Shown piece after piece: positions 47,039-55,423 of a DNA stretch of 64,000 nucleotides. Position 1 is the first letter of the stretch, and every line of letters starts with the position of its first letter. Under the pieces are notes generated by a model. It searched no databases. It was not told the DNA's origin and saw only the letters and a program-made list of their open reading frames with translations. The position numbers were made by a program, and so were the translations under genes. Origin of the DNA: Paracoccaceae bacterium (lineage in GTDB: Bacteria > Pseudomonadota > Alphaproteobacteria > Rhodobacterales > Rhodobacteraceae); contig JANSXY010000015.1 of NCBI GenBank assembly GCA_024742695.1, positions 26,053-90,052 on the forward strand. The letters run 5' to 3'.

Positions 47039-48550
47039 TTAGCCGTTGCGGTCGCCCAGGAACAGGCCGGCCTCGCGCGCGGCCTGCATCAGCGCCTTGG
47101 ACTTGTTGACGGTTTCCTGCCACTCGGCCTCGGGGTCGCTGTCATAGACGACGCCGCCGCCGGCCTGGATGTAAAGCTTGCGGTCCTTCACCACGGCGGT
47201 GCGCAGCGCGATGCACATGTCCATCTCGCCGTTGGCGGCGAAATACCCCACGCCGCCGCCGTAGATGCCGCGCTTTTCCGGCTCCAGCTCGTCGATGATT
47301 TCCATCGCGCGCACCTTGGGCGCGCCCGAAACGGTGCCGGCCGGCAGGCCCGCCAGCAGCGCCGACAGCGCATCCTCGCCCTCGGCGATCTCGCCCACGA
47401 CGTTCGAGACGATGTGCATGACGTGGCTGTAGCGTTCGATGATGAACTCCTCGGTCGGTCGGACCGTGCCGATCCTCGCCACCCGGCCGACGTCGTTGCG
47501 GCCGAGGTCGAGCAGCATCAGGTGTTCGGCCAGCTCCTTCTCGTCGGCCAGCAGGTCGGCCTCGTGCGCGCGGTCCTCGTCCGGCGTCTGCCCGCGCGGG
47601 CGGGTTCCGGCGATCGGCCGGATCGTCACCTCGCCGCCGCGCAGACGCACGAGAATCTCGGGGCTGGCGCCGACGATCTGGAAGGTGCCGAAGTTGTAGA
47701 ACGTCATGAACGGCGAGGGATTGGTGCGCCGGAGCGAACGGTAAAGCGCGAAGGGCGGCAGCGGGAAATCCGCGGTCCAGCGCTGCGACGGCACGACCTG
47801 GAAGATATCGCCGGCGCGGATGTAATCCTTCGCCCGTTCGACGGCCTTCAGGTAATCGGCCTTGGGAAAGTTCGACACCGGTTCGCCGACCTGCGCGGCC
47901 TCGCCCAGCGCCCGGCCGGCCCCGGCCGCCTGCCGGTCGAGGTCGCGCACCGCGTCCATCACCCGTTCGGCGGCCTGGGCATAGGCCGCCCGCGCCGTCA
48001 GGCCCGATCGCTGCCATGCGGGCGAGACCACCGTCACCTCGCCCTTCACGCCGTCGAGCACCGCGACGACCGAGGGCCGCATCAGCACCGCGTCGGGTAC
48101 GCCGATCGGGTCGGGATTGACGTTCGGCAGGTGTTCGACCAGCCGGATCATGTCATAGCCCAGGTAGCCGAACAGGCCCGCGGCGATCGCCGGCAGATCG
48201 GCCGGCATGTCGATCCGGCTTTCGGCGATCAGCGCGCGCAGGGTGTCCAGCGGATGGCCGGGAAGGTCTTCGAAGGCGCTGTCGTCGAACCGGGCCTGGC
48301 GGTTGATCCGGCTTTGCCGGCCGCGGCAGTCCCAGATCAGGTCGGGCTTCATGCCGACGACCGAGAAGCGCCCGCGCACCTCGCCGCCGGTGACGCTTTC
48401 CAGCATGAAGCTGTTGCGGCCCGCCTCGGCGAGTTTCAGCATCAGCGACACCGGGGTGTCCAGATCGGCGGCGAGGCGGGCATAGACGACCTGGTTTCCG
48501 CCGGCGGCCCAGCCCGCCTCGAACGCGGCGAAATCGGGATAGAGCGCCAA
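47039..48550 (-). CDS. trpE: Anthranilate synthase component I
   Basis: TrpE converts chorismate to anthranilate using ammonia from TrpG. The 503-residue protein has the N-terminal feedback-inhibition domain (FMLESVTGG, about 48-56, including the LLES-type Trp-binding element). The chorismate-binding domain has IFQVVPSQRW (about 259-268), IRPIAGTRPRG (about 327-337), LLDLGRNDVGRV (about 367-378) and GIYGGGVGYF (about 440-449). It lies 9 bp after ppiD on the same strand, so it is probably in that transcript rather than with trpGDC. Confidence 0.97.
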   Translation of the reverse strand: MALYPDFAAFEAGWAAGGNQVVYARLAADLDTPVSLMLKLAEAGRNSFMLESVTGGEVRGRFSVVGMKPDLIWDCRGRQSRINRQARFDDSAFEDLPGHPLDTLRALIAESRIDMPADLPAIAAGLFGYLGYDMIRLVEHLPNVNPDPIGVPDAVLMRPSVVAVLDGVKGEVTVVSPAWQRSGLTARAAYAQAAERVMDAVRDLDRQAAGAGRALGEAAQVGEPVSNFPKADYLKAVERAKDYIRAGDIFQVVPSQRWTADFPLPPFALYRSLRRTNPSPFMTFYNFGTFQIVGASPEILVRLRGGEVTIRPIAGTRPRGQTPDEDRAHEADLLADEKELAEHLMLLDLGRNDVGRVARIGTVRPTEEFIIERYSHVMHIVSNVVGEIAEGEDALSALLAGLPAGTVSGAPKVRAMEIIDELEPEKRGIYGGGVGYFAANGEMDMCIALRTAVVKDRKLYIQAGGGVVYDSDPEAEWQETVNKSKALMQAAREAGLFLGDRNG

Positions 48551-48559
48551 GTCCGCCTC

Positions 48560-50398
48560 CTAGCGCATCTGCGCGTGCACGGCCTCGATCGCCGCGCCGT
48601 TCAGGCTGATCCCGGCGCGGGCCTGCATCGCGGCGGCGTAGGCGGAATACAGGTCGTCGGCGAGCCCGCGTTCGATCTGGCTGCCCAGGCTTTCGGCAAG
48701 CTCGGCCGCGTCGGGATCGTCGGGCGCGACCGGCTCGATCCCGTCGGTGCGCAGCAGGTGCACGCCGCCCTCGGCCACCAGCGCGTGGCCGCCCGGTTCG
48801 GTCGCGAACACCGCCTGCAGGGCCGCGGGCGGCAGGCCGGGCGCGAACCCGTCGCGCGGCGTTGCCGGGTGGCGGGTGACGACGAGGCCGAGAGAGTCGA
48901 AGCTCGCGCCGCCGTCGAGAGCGGCAAGCATCTCTTCGCCCAGCGCCACCAGCCGCTTGCGGGTTTCCGCCGCCGTCCAGTCCACCGCGACCTGCGCGCG
49001 CACCTCGTCGAGCGGGCGCGGGGCAGGCGGGTCGATCCCGTCGAGGCGCAGCGCCGCCACGCCGCCGTCCTCCAGTTCGAAAAGGTCCGGGTAATCGCCT
49101 TCCTCGGCGGCGAAGGCCGCGTCGCGGAACGCGGTATAGGCCGCGATCCCGTCCCGGGTGTCGGGCGCCATCGCGATCGTGCCCAGTTCCATCCCGACTT
49201 CGGCGGCAAGATCCTCGAGCGTCGCGCCGCCCGCCAGCAGATCCTCGATCGCGCCGGACTGGTCGAGGATCAGCCGCCGCGCCCGGTCGATCGTCACGGT
49301 TTCGGCCAGATCGTCGCGGGCCTCGTCGAAACCCACTTCCCGCGCCGCCAGGATCGCGTTGACCTGGAACAGCGCGGGACCGAGCGCGGTGTCCACCGGC
49401 CCGGCGACGCCGGCGCCCTCAAGCGCGAACACCGCCGCGCCGGCCGCGCCCAGATCGGCCTCGGTCACGTCGCCAAGGTCGATATCGGCCAGGGCGAGGC
49501 CGCGTTCCGCGACGATGTCGGCAAAGCCCGCGTCGCCCGAGTCGATCCGGGCGCGCGCGGCCTCGGCGGCGGCGGCATCGGGAAACACCAGCCGCTCGAC
49601 GATCCGGCGTTCGGGCTGGACATAGTCGGCGATCCGTTCCTCGTAGGCGGCGCGCAGCGTTTCCTCGTCGATCTCGACCGCGTCGGACAGCGCCTCGGGC
49701 GCGAGCCAGACATAGGTGAGGCGGCGGATCTCGGGGCGGGTGTAGCGCGCGATCTCGGCCTCGTGGAAGACGACCAGGTCGGCCTCCGCCGGCTCCGGCA
49801 CCGGGTCTGCAAGATCGGCGGCGACCAGTTCGGCATGGCTGAAGGCACGGCGTTCCAGCGCCCAGCCGGTCAGCGCGGCGACCTGCGCCTCGGGCGCGGC
49901 CAGCCCGCCGATCACGGCGCCTTCGAGGATCGTGCGCGCGGTTTCCGCCCGCAGCCGATCCTCGAACTGCGCCTCGGTCAGGCCCTGCCGGCGCAGCGCC
50001 TCGGCATAGGATTCGCGGTCGAAGCTGCCGTTCAGCCCCTGGAACTGCGGCGCGGAAACGACTTGTCGGCGCACCTCTTCATCGCCTACCGAAAGCCCGA
50101 TGCGCGCCGCCTCGCTATCCAGCGCGGCAGCGGTGATCAGCGCGCCGCGGATCGCCGCGTCGCGGCCGAAGGCCTGCAACTGTTGCAGACCGACGGGCTG
50201 GCCGAACTGCTGGCTGAGGCCGCGCATCTCGCGTTCCAGCGCGCGGGCATAGTCGTTCACGTCGATCTCGATATCGCCGACGGTGGCGATGGACCGCACG
50301 GTGCCGCCGAAATTGGTCACGCCGAAACCGCCGAGTCCCAGGATCAACAGGCCCATGAGCACCCAGACGACAACGCCCTTGCCCTTCTTCTGCGCCAT
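48560..50398 (-). CDS. ppiD: Membrane-anchored peptidyl-prolyl isomerase/chaperone PpiD
   Basis: The 612-residue protein has a short cytoplasmic start (MAQKKGKG), one membrane anchor (about 9-30) and a large periplasmic part with a SurA_N-like helical domain (about 35-175). A parvulin-type domain follows (about 240-360), which lacks several residues of active parvulins, as is common in PpiD. PpiD acts as a periplasmic chaperone near the SecYEG translocon. Its coupling to trpE (9-bp gap) is a recurrent order in Rhodobacterales and has no evident functional reason. Confidence 0.9.
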   Translation of the reverse strand: MAQKKGKGVVVWVLMGLLILGLGGFGVTNFGGTVRSIATVGDIEIDVNDYARALEREMRGLSQQFGQPVGLQQLQAFGRDAAIRGALITAAALDSEAARIGLSVGDEEVRRQVVSAPQFQGLNGSFDRESYAEALRRQGLTEAQFEDRLRAETARTILEGAVIGGLAAPEAQVAALTGWALERRAFSHAELVAADLADPVPEPAEADLVVFHEAEIARYTRPEIRRLTYVWLAPEALSDAVEIDEETLRAAYEERIADYVQPERRIVERLVFPDAAAAEAARARIDSGDAGFADIVAERGLALADIDLGDVTEADLGAAGAAVFALEGAGVAGPVDTALGPALFQVNAILAAREVGFDEARDDLAETVTIDRARRLILDQSGAIEDLLAGGATLEDLAAEVGMELGTIAMAPDTRDGIAAYTAFRDAAFAAEEGDYPDLFELEDGGVAALRLDGIDPPAPRPLDEVRAQVAVDWTAAETRKRLVALGEEMLAALDGGASFDSLGLVVTRHPATPRDGFAPGLPPAALQAVFATEPGGHALVAEGGVHLLRTDGIEPVAPDDPDAAELAESLGSQIERGLADDLYSAYAAAMQARAGISLNGAAIEAVHAQMR

Positions 50399-50483
50399 GC
50401 TGTCCTACCCCCGTCGGTCGCGTCCTTCGGGGCTGTTTATGCGCTCCGCCCCGGCGCGGCAAGCGCAACAGGCGCCGACCCGG

Positions 50484-51662
50484 TCAGCGTTCGAAGCCCG
50501 CCAGCCGATCCATCAACACGGCGATCCCGGCGGTGTCGACATTGGCGAAGGCGATCCGCAACTGGCGCGCGCCCGCAGGATCCTCGGCGGGCATGAACAT
50601 CGTGCCGGGCAACAGCAGGACGCCGGCCTCGCGCGCCAGCCGTTCGGCCAGCGCCGGGGCGGGCAGGGCGAAGGGATGTTCGACATAGGCGAAATAGGCG
50701 CCGCAGCCCAGTGTCCGCCAGCCGGGCAGCGCGGCAAGCCCGGCCTCCATCGCGGCGCGGCGGGCAAGGATTTCCGCGCGTTCCCCGGCCAGCCACTGGC
50801 CGAGGTTGCGCATCCCCCACAGCGCGGCGATCTGGCCGAGCTGGTTTGGGCAGATCGCCACGGTGTCGAGGAATTTCTCGACCTCGGCCAGGCGCGCCGG
50901 ATCGGCGACGATCGCGCCGACGCGATGCCCGGTCAGCCGGTAGGCCTTGGAGAACGAGTAGAGATGGATGAACCCGGCGCGCCAGTCGGGATCGGCGAAC
51001 AGGTCGTGCGGCGCGCCCGCGCGGGCGTCGAAATCGCGATAGGTTTCGTCGAGGATCAGCGCGACGCCGCGCGCGCGGGCGAGGTCGAAGAAGGCGCGCA
51101 CCACGTCTTGCGGGTATTCGACGCCGCCGGGATTGTTCGGGCTGACCAGCACGATCGCCCGCGTCGCCGGGCCGATCAGCGCCGCGGCCAGTTCCGGATC
51201 GGGGATCAGGCCGCGCCCGGTGGGCAGGGCCACGGTGCGCACCCCGGTCATGTCCAGCCACATCTTGTGGTTGAAATACCACGGCGTGGGCAGGATCACC
51301 TCGTCGCCGGCGCCGGCGAGCGTTGCCATCACGGCGCAGAACGCCTGGTTGCAGCCCTGGGTGATCGCCACGTCCGCCGCGGCGATCTCGCCGCCATAGG
51401 CCGCCGACCACTGCGCCGCCAGTTCGTCCCGCAGGTCCGGCATCCCCAGAACCGGGCCGTACAGATGCGCCGCCGGATCGGTCAGCGCGGCCTCCGCGAT
51501 GGCGCGGCGCAGGCCCTCGGGCGGCGGATCGACCGGGGCGGCCTGGCTGACGTTGATCAGCGGCCGGTCGGCGGGAAAGGTCACGCCGTCGAGCCAGCGC
51601 CTTGCGGCCATGATCGGCGGCGCCTCGGTCGCCGCGACGGCGGGATTGAGGGGCAGAGGCAT
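50484..51662 (-). CDS. Pyridoxal-phosphate aminotransferase, class I/II
   Basis: This 392-residue fold-type I aminotransferase has ITQGCNQAFCAVMATL (about 104-119), VSPNNPGGVEYP (about 170-181; Asn contacts the PLP ring), DETYRDF (about 202-208) and the PLP-lysine motif SFSKAYRLTGHRVG (about 233-246). Substrate class cannot be read from the sequence. The start MPLPLNPAVAATEAPP at 51662 follows GGACAAGG. It is downstream of gpt and fabI in the same direction, possibly the third gene of that operon. Confidence 0.88.
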   Translation of the reverse strand: MPLPLNPAVAATEAPPIMAARRWLDGVTFPADRPLINVSQAAPVDPPPEGLRRAIAEAALTDPAAHLYGPVLGMPDLRDELAAQWSAAYGGEIAAADVAITQGCNQAFCAVMATLAGAGDEVILPTPWYFNHKMWLDMTGVRTVALPTGRGLIPDPELAAALIGPATRAIVLVSPNNPGGVEYPQDVVRAFFDLARARGVALILDETYRDFDARAGAPHDLFADPDWRAGFIHLYSFSKAYRLTGHRVGAIVADPARLAEVEKFLDTVAICPNQLGQIAALWGMRNLGQWLAGERAEILARRAAMEAGLAALPGWRTLGCGAYFAYVEHPFALPAPALAERLAREAGVLLLPGTMFMPAEDPAGARQLRIAFANVDTAGIAVLMDRLAGFER

Positions 51663-51690
51663 CGGGCGGCCCTTGTCCGGTGCGGGCCGG

Positions 51691-52194
51691 TCAGTCCCGC
51701 CCGCGGTAGGGTTCGACGTATTGCAGCGCCATGTCCCAGGGGAAGAAGATCCAGGTGTCCTGGCTGACCTCGGTGATGAAGGTATCGACCATCGGGCGCC
51801 CCTTGGGCTTGGCATAGACGGTGGCGAAATGCGCCTTGGGATAGAGCCGGCGGACCAGGTCCAGCGTCTTGCCGGTATCGACGAGGTCGTCGACCACGAG
51901 GATGCCGGTGCCGTCGCCCATCAGCTCCGCCTGCGGGGCCTTGGTGACGATCGCATCCATCTGTTCCTGGTGATTGTAGCTTTTCACGCTGATCGTATCG
52001 ACGACGCGGATGTCCAGTTCGCGGCTGACGATCATCGCCGGCACCAGGCCGCCGCGGGTGATGCCCACCACCGCGCGCCAGGCGCCGTCATCCGGCCCGT
52101 GGCCGTCCAGCCGCCAGGCCAGCGCGCGCGCGTCGCGGTGAATCTGGTCCCAGGAGACGTGAAAGCCCTTTTCGTGCGGCAGACGGTCGTTCAT
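51691..52194 (-). CDS. gpt: Xanthine phosphoribosyltransferase
   Basis: The 167-residue enzyme salvages xanthine and guanine by transfer to PRPP. It has the PRPP motif [14 protein letters not shown] (about 98-111), [17 protein letters not shown] (about 45-61) and the C-terminal IFFPWD (about 150-155) typical of Gpt. Its start overlaps the fabI stop by 4 bp (ATGA). Confidence 0.93.
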   Translation of the reverse strand: MNDRLPHEKGFHVSWDQIHRDARALAWRLDGHGPDDGAWRAVVGITRGGLVPAMIVSRELDIRVVDTISVKSYNHQEQMDAIVTKAPQAELMGDGTGILVVDDLVDTGKTLDLVRRLYPKAHFATVYAKPKGRPMVDTFITEVSQDTWIFFPWDMALQYVEPYRGRD

Positions 52195-53033
52195 TGCTGG
52201 GCCTCCGGTTTGCCGGTGTTGCGGCCGGTCACCGCGTCGATGTCGGGCGCGTCCACGGCCTTCATGCCGACGACGTGATAGCCGGCGTCGACATGCAGGT
52301 TCTCGCCCGTGGTGCCCGATCCGAGATCGGACAGCAGGTAGAGCGCGGCCTTGCCGACCTCGTCCTGCGTGACGTTGCGGCGCAGCGGGCTGTTCAGCTC
52401 GTTCCACTTCATGATGTAGCGGAAATCGCCGATGCCCGAGGCCGCCAGCGTCTTGATCGGGCCGGCCGAGATCGCGTTGCAGCGGATGCCGTCCTTGCCC
52501 AGATCCTCGGCGATGTACTTGACCGAAGCTTCCAGCGCCGCCTTGCACAGGCCCATGACGTTGTAGTGCGGCATGACCTTTTCCGCGCCGTAGTAGGTCA
52601 GTGTCAGCAGCGATCCGCCATCCGGCATGATCGCGGCGGCCCGCTGGCACACGGCGGTGAAGGAATAGACGGAGACATCCATCGACATCAGGAAGTTCTG
52701 GCGGCTGGTGTCGACATAGCGCCCGCGCAGCTCGCCCTTGTCGGAAAACCCGATCGCGTGAACGACGAAGTCGATCTTGCCCCAGGTGTCCTTCAGCCCC
52801 GCGAACACCGCGTCGAGGCTGTCCTCGTCGGTGACGTCGCATTCGAACAGGATCGGCGTTCCGAGGCTCGCGGCCAGCGGCTCGACCCGTTTCCTCAGCG
52901 CCTCGCCCTGGTAGGAGAACGCAAGCTCCGCGCCGGCGCCGGCCAGCGCGCGCGCGATTCCCCATGCGATGGACTTGTCATTGGCAAGGCCCATGATCAG
53001 GCCGCGCTTGCCGGCCATCAGATTGGTTGACAT
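52191..53033 (-). CDS. fabI: Enoyl-[acyl-carrier-protein] reductase (NADH)
   Basis: FabI performs the last reduction in each fatty-acid elongation cycle and is the target of triclosan-type inhibitors. The 280-residue short-chain dehydrogenase has [17 protein letters not shown] (about 11-27), the catalytic [23 protein letters not shown] segment (Tyr-x6-Lys, about 155-177 in parts) and [11 protein letters not shown] (about 191-201). ATG 53033 is preferred to one 6 bp upstream that abuts the SD GGGGG. It is divergent from pdxH, and gpt is coupled downstream. Confidence 0.96.
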   Translation of the reverse strand: MSTNLMAGKRGLIMGLANDKSIAWGIARALAGAGAELAFSYQGEALRKRVEPLAASLGTPILFECDVTDEDSLDAVFAGLKDTWGKIDFVVHAIGFSDKGELRGRYVDTSRQNFLMSMDVSVYSFTAVCQRAAAIMPDGGSLLTLTYYGAEKVMPHYNVMGLCKAALEASVKYIAEDLGKDGIRCNAISAGPIKTLAASGIGDFRYIMKWNELNSPLRRNVTQDEVGKAALYLLSDLGSGTTGENLHVDAGYHVVGMKAVDAPDIDAVTGRNTGKPEAQQ

Positions 53034-53128
53034 CGGCATCCCCCGCACTCTATTGCACGGTGCTTTAGGCGATGTTCCGGCCTGCATCAAGGCTGTGCCC
53101 GAACCTCGCGCTGCGCGGTGGTGACGAG

Positions 53129-53728
53129 ATGAACGATCGGACGGGCATTTTCGCGGGGGAGGACCCGTTCGCCCTGGCACGGGCCTGGCTGGCGGAGGCC
53201 GAGGCCAGCGAACCGAACGACCCGAACGCGATCGCCCTGGCCACGGTGGACGAGACCGGGCTGCCCAACGTGCGCATGGTGCTTCTCAAGGACATCGAGG
53301 ACGCCGCCTTCGTGTTCTACACCAACTACGGCAGCGCCAAGGCGCGGGAAATTGCCGTGACCGGCACGGCGGCCTTCGTGATGCACTGGAAATCGCTGCG
53401 CCGGCAGATCCGCGTGCGCGGCCATGTCACCCGCGAGGAGGGCCCGCAGGCGGACGCCTATTTCGCCTCGCGCTCGCTGAAAAGCCGGCTGGGCGCCTGG
53501 GCCTCGCGCCAGTCCGAGCCGCTCGACAGCCGGATGACGCTGATGGGCGAGGTCGCCAAGGTGACGGCGCAGCACGGACCGTTGCCGAAACGGCCACCTT
53601 TCTGGGGCGGATTCCGCATCGCCCCGGTCGAGATCGAGTTCTGGGCCGACGGGCAGTTCCGGCTGCACGATCGGTTCCGATGGTGCAAGCAAGATGGGGG
53701 GTGGGAAGCAACCCGCTTGTATCCTTAA
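53129..53728 (+). CDS. pdxH: Pyridoxamine 5'-phosphate oxidase
   Basis: PdxH oxidises pyridoxine or pyridoxamine phosphate to pyridoxal phosphate with FMN. The 199-residue protein has [21 protein letters not shown] (about 48-68, FMN phosphate contacts), the [10 protein letters not shown] segment (about 90-99), [11 protein letters not shown] (about 128-138) and the C-terminal PHOx dimer motif [17 protein letters not shown] (in parts). ATG 53129 is chosen by family length. An in-frame ATG at 53072 would overlap the fabI promoter. Confidence 0.95.
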   Translation: MNDRTGIFAGEDPFALARAWLAEAEASEPNDPNAIALATVDETGLPNVRMVLLKDIEDAAFVFYTNYGSAKAREIAVTGTAAFVMHWKSLRRQIRVRGHVTREEGPQADAYFASRSLKSRLGAWASRQSEPLDSRMTLMGEVAKVTAQHGPLPKRPPFWGGFRIAPVEIEFWADGQFRLHDRFRWCKQDGGWEATRLYP

Positions 53729-53756
53729 GAAAAATTCGCGATACGTGACTGCAAAT

Positions 53757-53819
53757 TCACGCTTCGTGAGTCTTCGAGGGGCGATCTGGCGAAGCGCGAA
53801 GCGTTTCCGGTAAGGAAAC
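53757..53819 (+). promoter_or_regulatory. Hairpins in the region before the cold-shock gene
   Basis: The 172-bp gap before the cold-shock gene is unusually AT-rich. It holds TCACG-CTT-CGTGA (53757-53769) and GTTTCC-GGTAA-GGAAAC (53803-53819). The first lies 29 bases past the pdxH stop and could end that transcript. The second could belong to a structured 5' UTR, as known for csp mRNAs. A -35-like TTGACG is at 53838. Confidence 0.35.
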
Positions 53820-53900
53820 TACACCAAAGATAGTGGATTGACGCTTGCGTTTCTTCCTTCGGATGTGTCAATTCGTGAATAATGGAAGTTTACCATAAGC

Positions 53901-54440
53901 GTGGTTGAAATGGACGAGAAGCCGATGGCCGGGCGCATAACCGGTCGCGTAAAGTGGTTCGATCCGGCGAAGGGTTTTGGGTTCATTGTTTCCGATGAGG
54001 GTGGTCCGGACATCCTTTTGCATGCCAACGTGCTGCGCAACTTCGGCCAGGGGTCCGTCGCGGATTCGTCGCGGATCACTGTCATGGTCCAGCAAACCGC
54101 GCGGGGCGCGCAGGCCGTCGAGGTGCTGGAGATCAGCCCCCCCGAAACGGAGGGCACCGCGCCGATCGAGGATCTTGGCGACAGCGATCCCGAGGAAATC
54201 GCGGCCCTGCCGCTTGAACCGGCCCGCGTGAAGTGGTTCGACAAGGTCAAGGGTTTTGGCTTTGCGAACGTGTTCTCCCGCCCGGAGGACGTGTTCATCC
54301 ACATCGAGGTGTTGCGCCGGTCGGGCTTTGCCGATCTCGCGCCGGGGGAAGCGGTATGCTTGCGGGTGATCGACGGCAAGCGCGGCCGGATGGCCGCCCA
54401 GGTCGTCTCCTGGGAGACGGCCACGCGTACGCGTCACTGA
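53901..54440 (+). CDS. Double cold-shock-domain protein
   Basis: The 179-residue protein contains two cold-shock domains joined by an acidic linker (about 82-105). CSD1 (about 12-80) has GRVKWFDPAKGFGFI (RNP1) and DILLH (RNP2). CSD2 (about 107-175) has ARVKWFDKVKGFGFA and DVFIH. Such tandem CSD proteins bind single-stranded RNA or DNA and act as RNA chaperones. Start is uncertain: GTG 53901 or ATG 53910, neither with a strong SD. The DUF192 gene overlaps its stop. Confidence 0.9.
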   Translation: MVEMDEKPMAGRITGRVKWFDPAKGFGFIVSDEGGPDILLHANVLRNFGQGSVADSSRITVMVQQTARGAQAVEVLEISPPETEGTAPIEDLGDSDPEEIAALPLEPARVKWFDKVKGFGFANVFSRPEDVFIHIEVLRRSGFADLAPGEAVCLRVIDGKRGRMAAQVVSWETATRTRH

Positions 54441-54913
54441 TCACGAAGGCTTTGGCGATCGCGGCGGCGCTTTGCAGTGCCGCCGCCGCGAACGCCGGCG
54501 CCGGGCCCTGCGCCGCAGACCGGGTGCAGGCGCGATGGCCCGGCGGCAGTGCGGAATTCCGCGTGGAACTGGCCGACGACCCGTCCGAACGCTCCCGCGG
54601 GCTGATGTTTCGTGAAGAACTCGCGCCGATGTCCGGGATGCTGTTCGTCTACGAGGACACGGCGCGGCGTGCGTTCTGGATGAAGAACACCCTGATCCCG
54701 CTCGACATGATTTTCGCCGATGCCGCCGGGCGGGTGGTGAAGGTTCATCCCGAGGCGATCCCGCATGACGAAACGCCGGTGCCCTCCGGCCAGCCGGCGC
54801 AATTCGTGCTGGAAATCGCCGGCGGCCTCGCCGAACGGCTGGGCCTTGTCGCCGGAGCCGAGCTGCGGCATCCTGCGATTCCCTCCGACATCGCGGCCTG
54901 GCCCTGCGAGTGA
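54437..54913 (+). CDS. DUF192 family exported protein
   Basis: The open frame has a signal peptide (TKALAIAAALCSAAAANAGA) followed by a DUF192 domain of about 120 residues. Typical motifs are SRGLMFREELAPMSGMLFVY, FWMKNTLIPLDMIF and the P-x-G-Q pattern in VPSGQPAQFVLEI. DUF192 proteins are small extracytoplasmic β-rich proteins of unknown function. No ATG is suitably placed. The frame becomes domain-like only after the cold-shock gene's stop, so CTG at 54437 (overlapping TGA) or TTG at 54452 are the candidates. tRNA-Pro lies 40 bp downstream. Confidence 0.82.
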   Translation: MITKALAIAAALCSAAAANAGAGPCAADRVQARWPGGSAEFRVELADDPSERSRGLMFREELAPMSGMLFVYEDTARRAFWMKNTLIPLDMIFADAAGRVVKVHPEAIPHDETPVPSGQPAQFVLEIAGGLAERLGLVAGAELRHPAIPSDIAAWPCE

Positions 54914-54953
54914 TGCTTCCCAGCCGCATCCGCATTCGCTAGAAAGCGGGCGT

Positions 54954-55030
54954 CGGGGCGTAGCGCAGCCTGGTAGCGCGGCAGTTTTGGGTACTGCAGG
55001 TCGCTGGTTCGAATCCAGTCGCCCCGACCA
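54954..55030 (+). tRNA. tRNA-Pro (anticodon UGG)
   Basis: A complete 77-nt cloverleaf is visible. The acceptor stem CGGGGCG pairs with CGCCCCG. The D-arm is GCGC-AGCCTGGTA-GCGC. The anticodon stem GCAGT/ACTGC carries the loop TTTGGGT (anticodon TGG). The T-arm is CTGG-TTCGAAT-CCAG. CCA is encoded. UGG reads CCA/CCG proline codons. Confidence 0.95.
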
Positions 55031-55057
55031 GCCCGCCGGCGCGGCGACGGCGCCGCC

Positions 55058-55076
55058 GGGGGACTGCTGATCCCCC
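55058..55076 (+). terminator. Hairpin after tRNA-Pro
   Basis: GGGGGA and TCCCCC form a 6-bp stem with a 7-nt loop, 27 bases past the CCA end. It lacks a U-tract. Confidence 0.4.
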
Positions 55077-55247
55077 ATGGCAATCGAACGGTCTAAACCC
55101 TTGCATGCAAACGCCTTGCCCCGGCCGGCCCGACATTGTCGGCGCGGCGATGAATCATCCCGCCGGGGGGCGGAACGCGCCGGCCCGCGCCGTCAACCTG
55201 AAATTGCCCGGTGAGGGGCTAAAAATACTGTTGACCACCCGGGAACG

Positions 55248-55294
55248 CTACGCCAGTTTGTGTGGGCGGTTCGGGGAGCCACAACATCTAGTGG
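55248..55294. promoter_or_regulatory. Tandem NrdR boxes upstream of nrdJ
   Basis: CCACAACATCTAGTGG (55279-55294) matches the NrdR-box pattern (ACACwAtATmTwGTGT) closely. A weaker copy, CTACGCCAGTTTGTGT (55248-55263), lies exactly 31 bp upstream centre to centre, with its right half well conserved. Two boxes at about three helical turns are the standard NrdR arrangement before ribonucleotide reductase genes. Confidence 0.75.
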
Positions 55295-55423
55295 GCCGAA
55301 CGGGGACGCGAAACATCCATGAAAATCCGGTTCAGGTCCGGAAAACGCGGCTGTCCGGGCTGCGGGGTGTCTTTGCGTGGCCGGGAGCCGCGGTCCGAGG
55401 ACAAGAAAAGCGACGGGGCAGAC

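Larger units (their letters stand above)
55031..55423 (+). other. Noncoding region between tRNA-Pro and nrdJ
   Basis: No convincing gene lies in these 393 bases. A GGGGGA-N7-TCCCCC hairpin (55058-55076) is probably the tRNA transcript end. Two NrdR-type boxes lie at 55248-55294, with TTGACC at 55231 as a possible -35. The nrdJ leader after that is about 130 bases. An ATG at 55319 in frame with nrdJ would add 35 residues that do not look like the family's N-terminus. No cobalamin riboswitch could be recognised. Confidence 0.6.

Noticed and set aside
55080..55423. Cobalamin riboswitch upstream of the B12-dependent nrdJ
   Set aside because: Expected by function, but no B12-box-like core or pseudoknot arrangement could be recognised by eye. 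A covariance search would be decisive.
55319..55423. N-terminal extension of nrdJ from an ATG at 55319
   Set aside because: The extra 35 residues do not resemble NrdJ, and the start at 55424 matches the usual family N-terminus.
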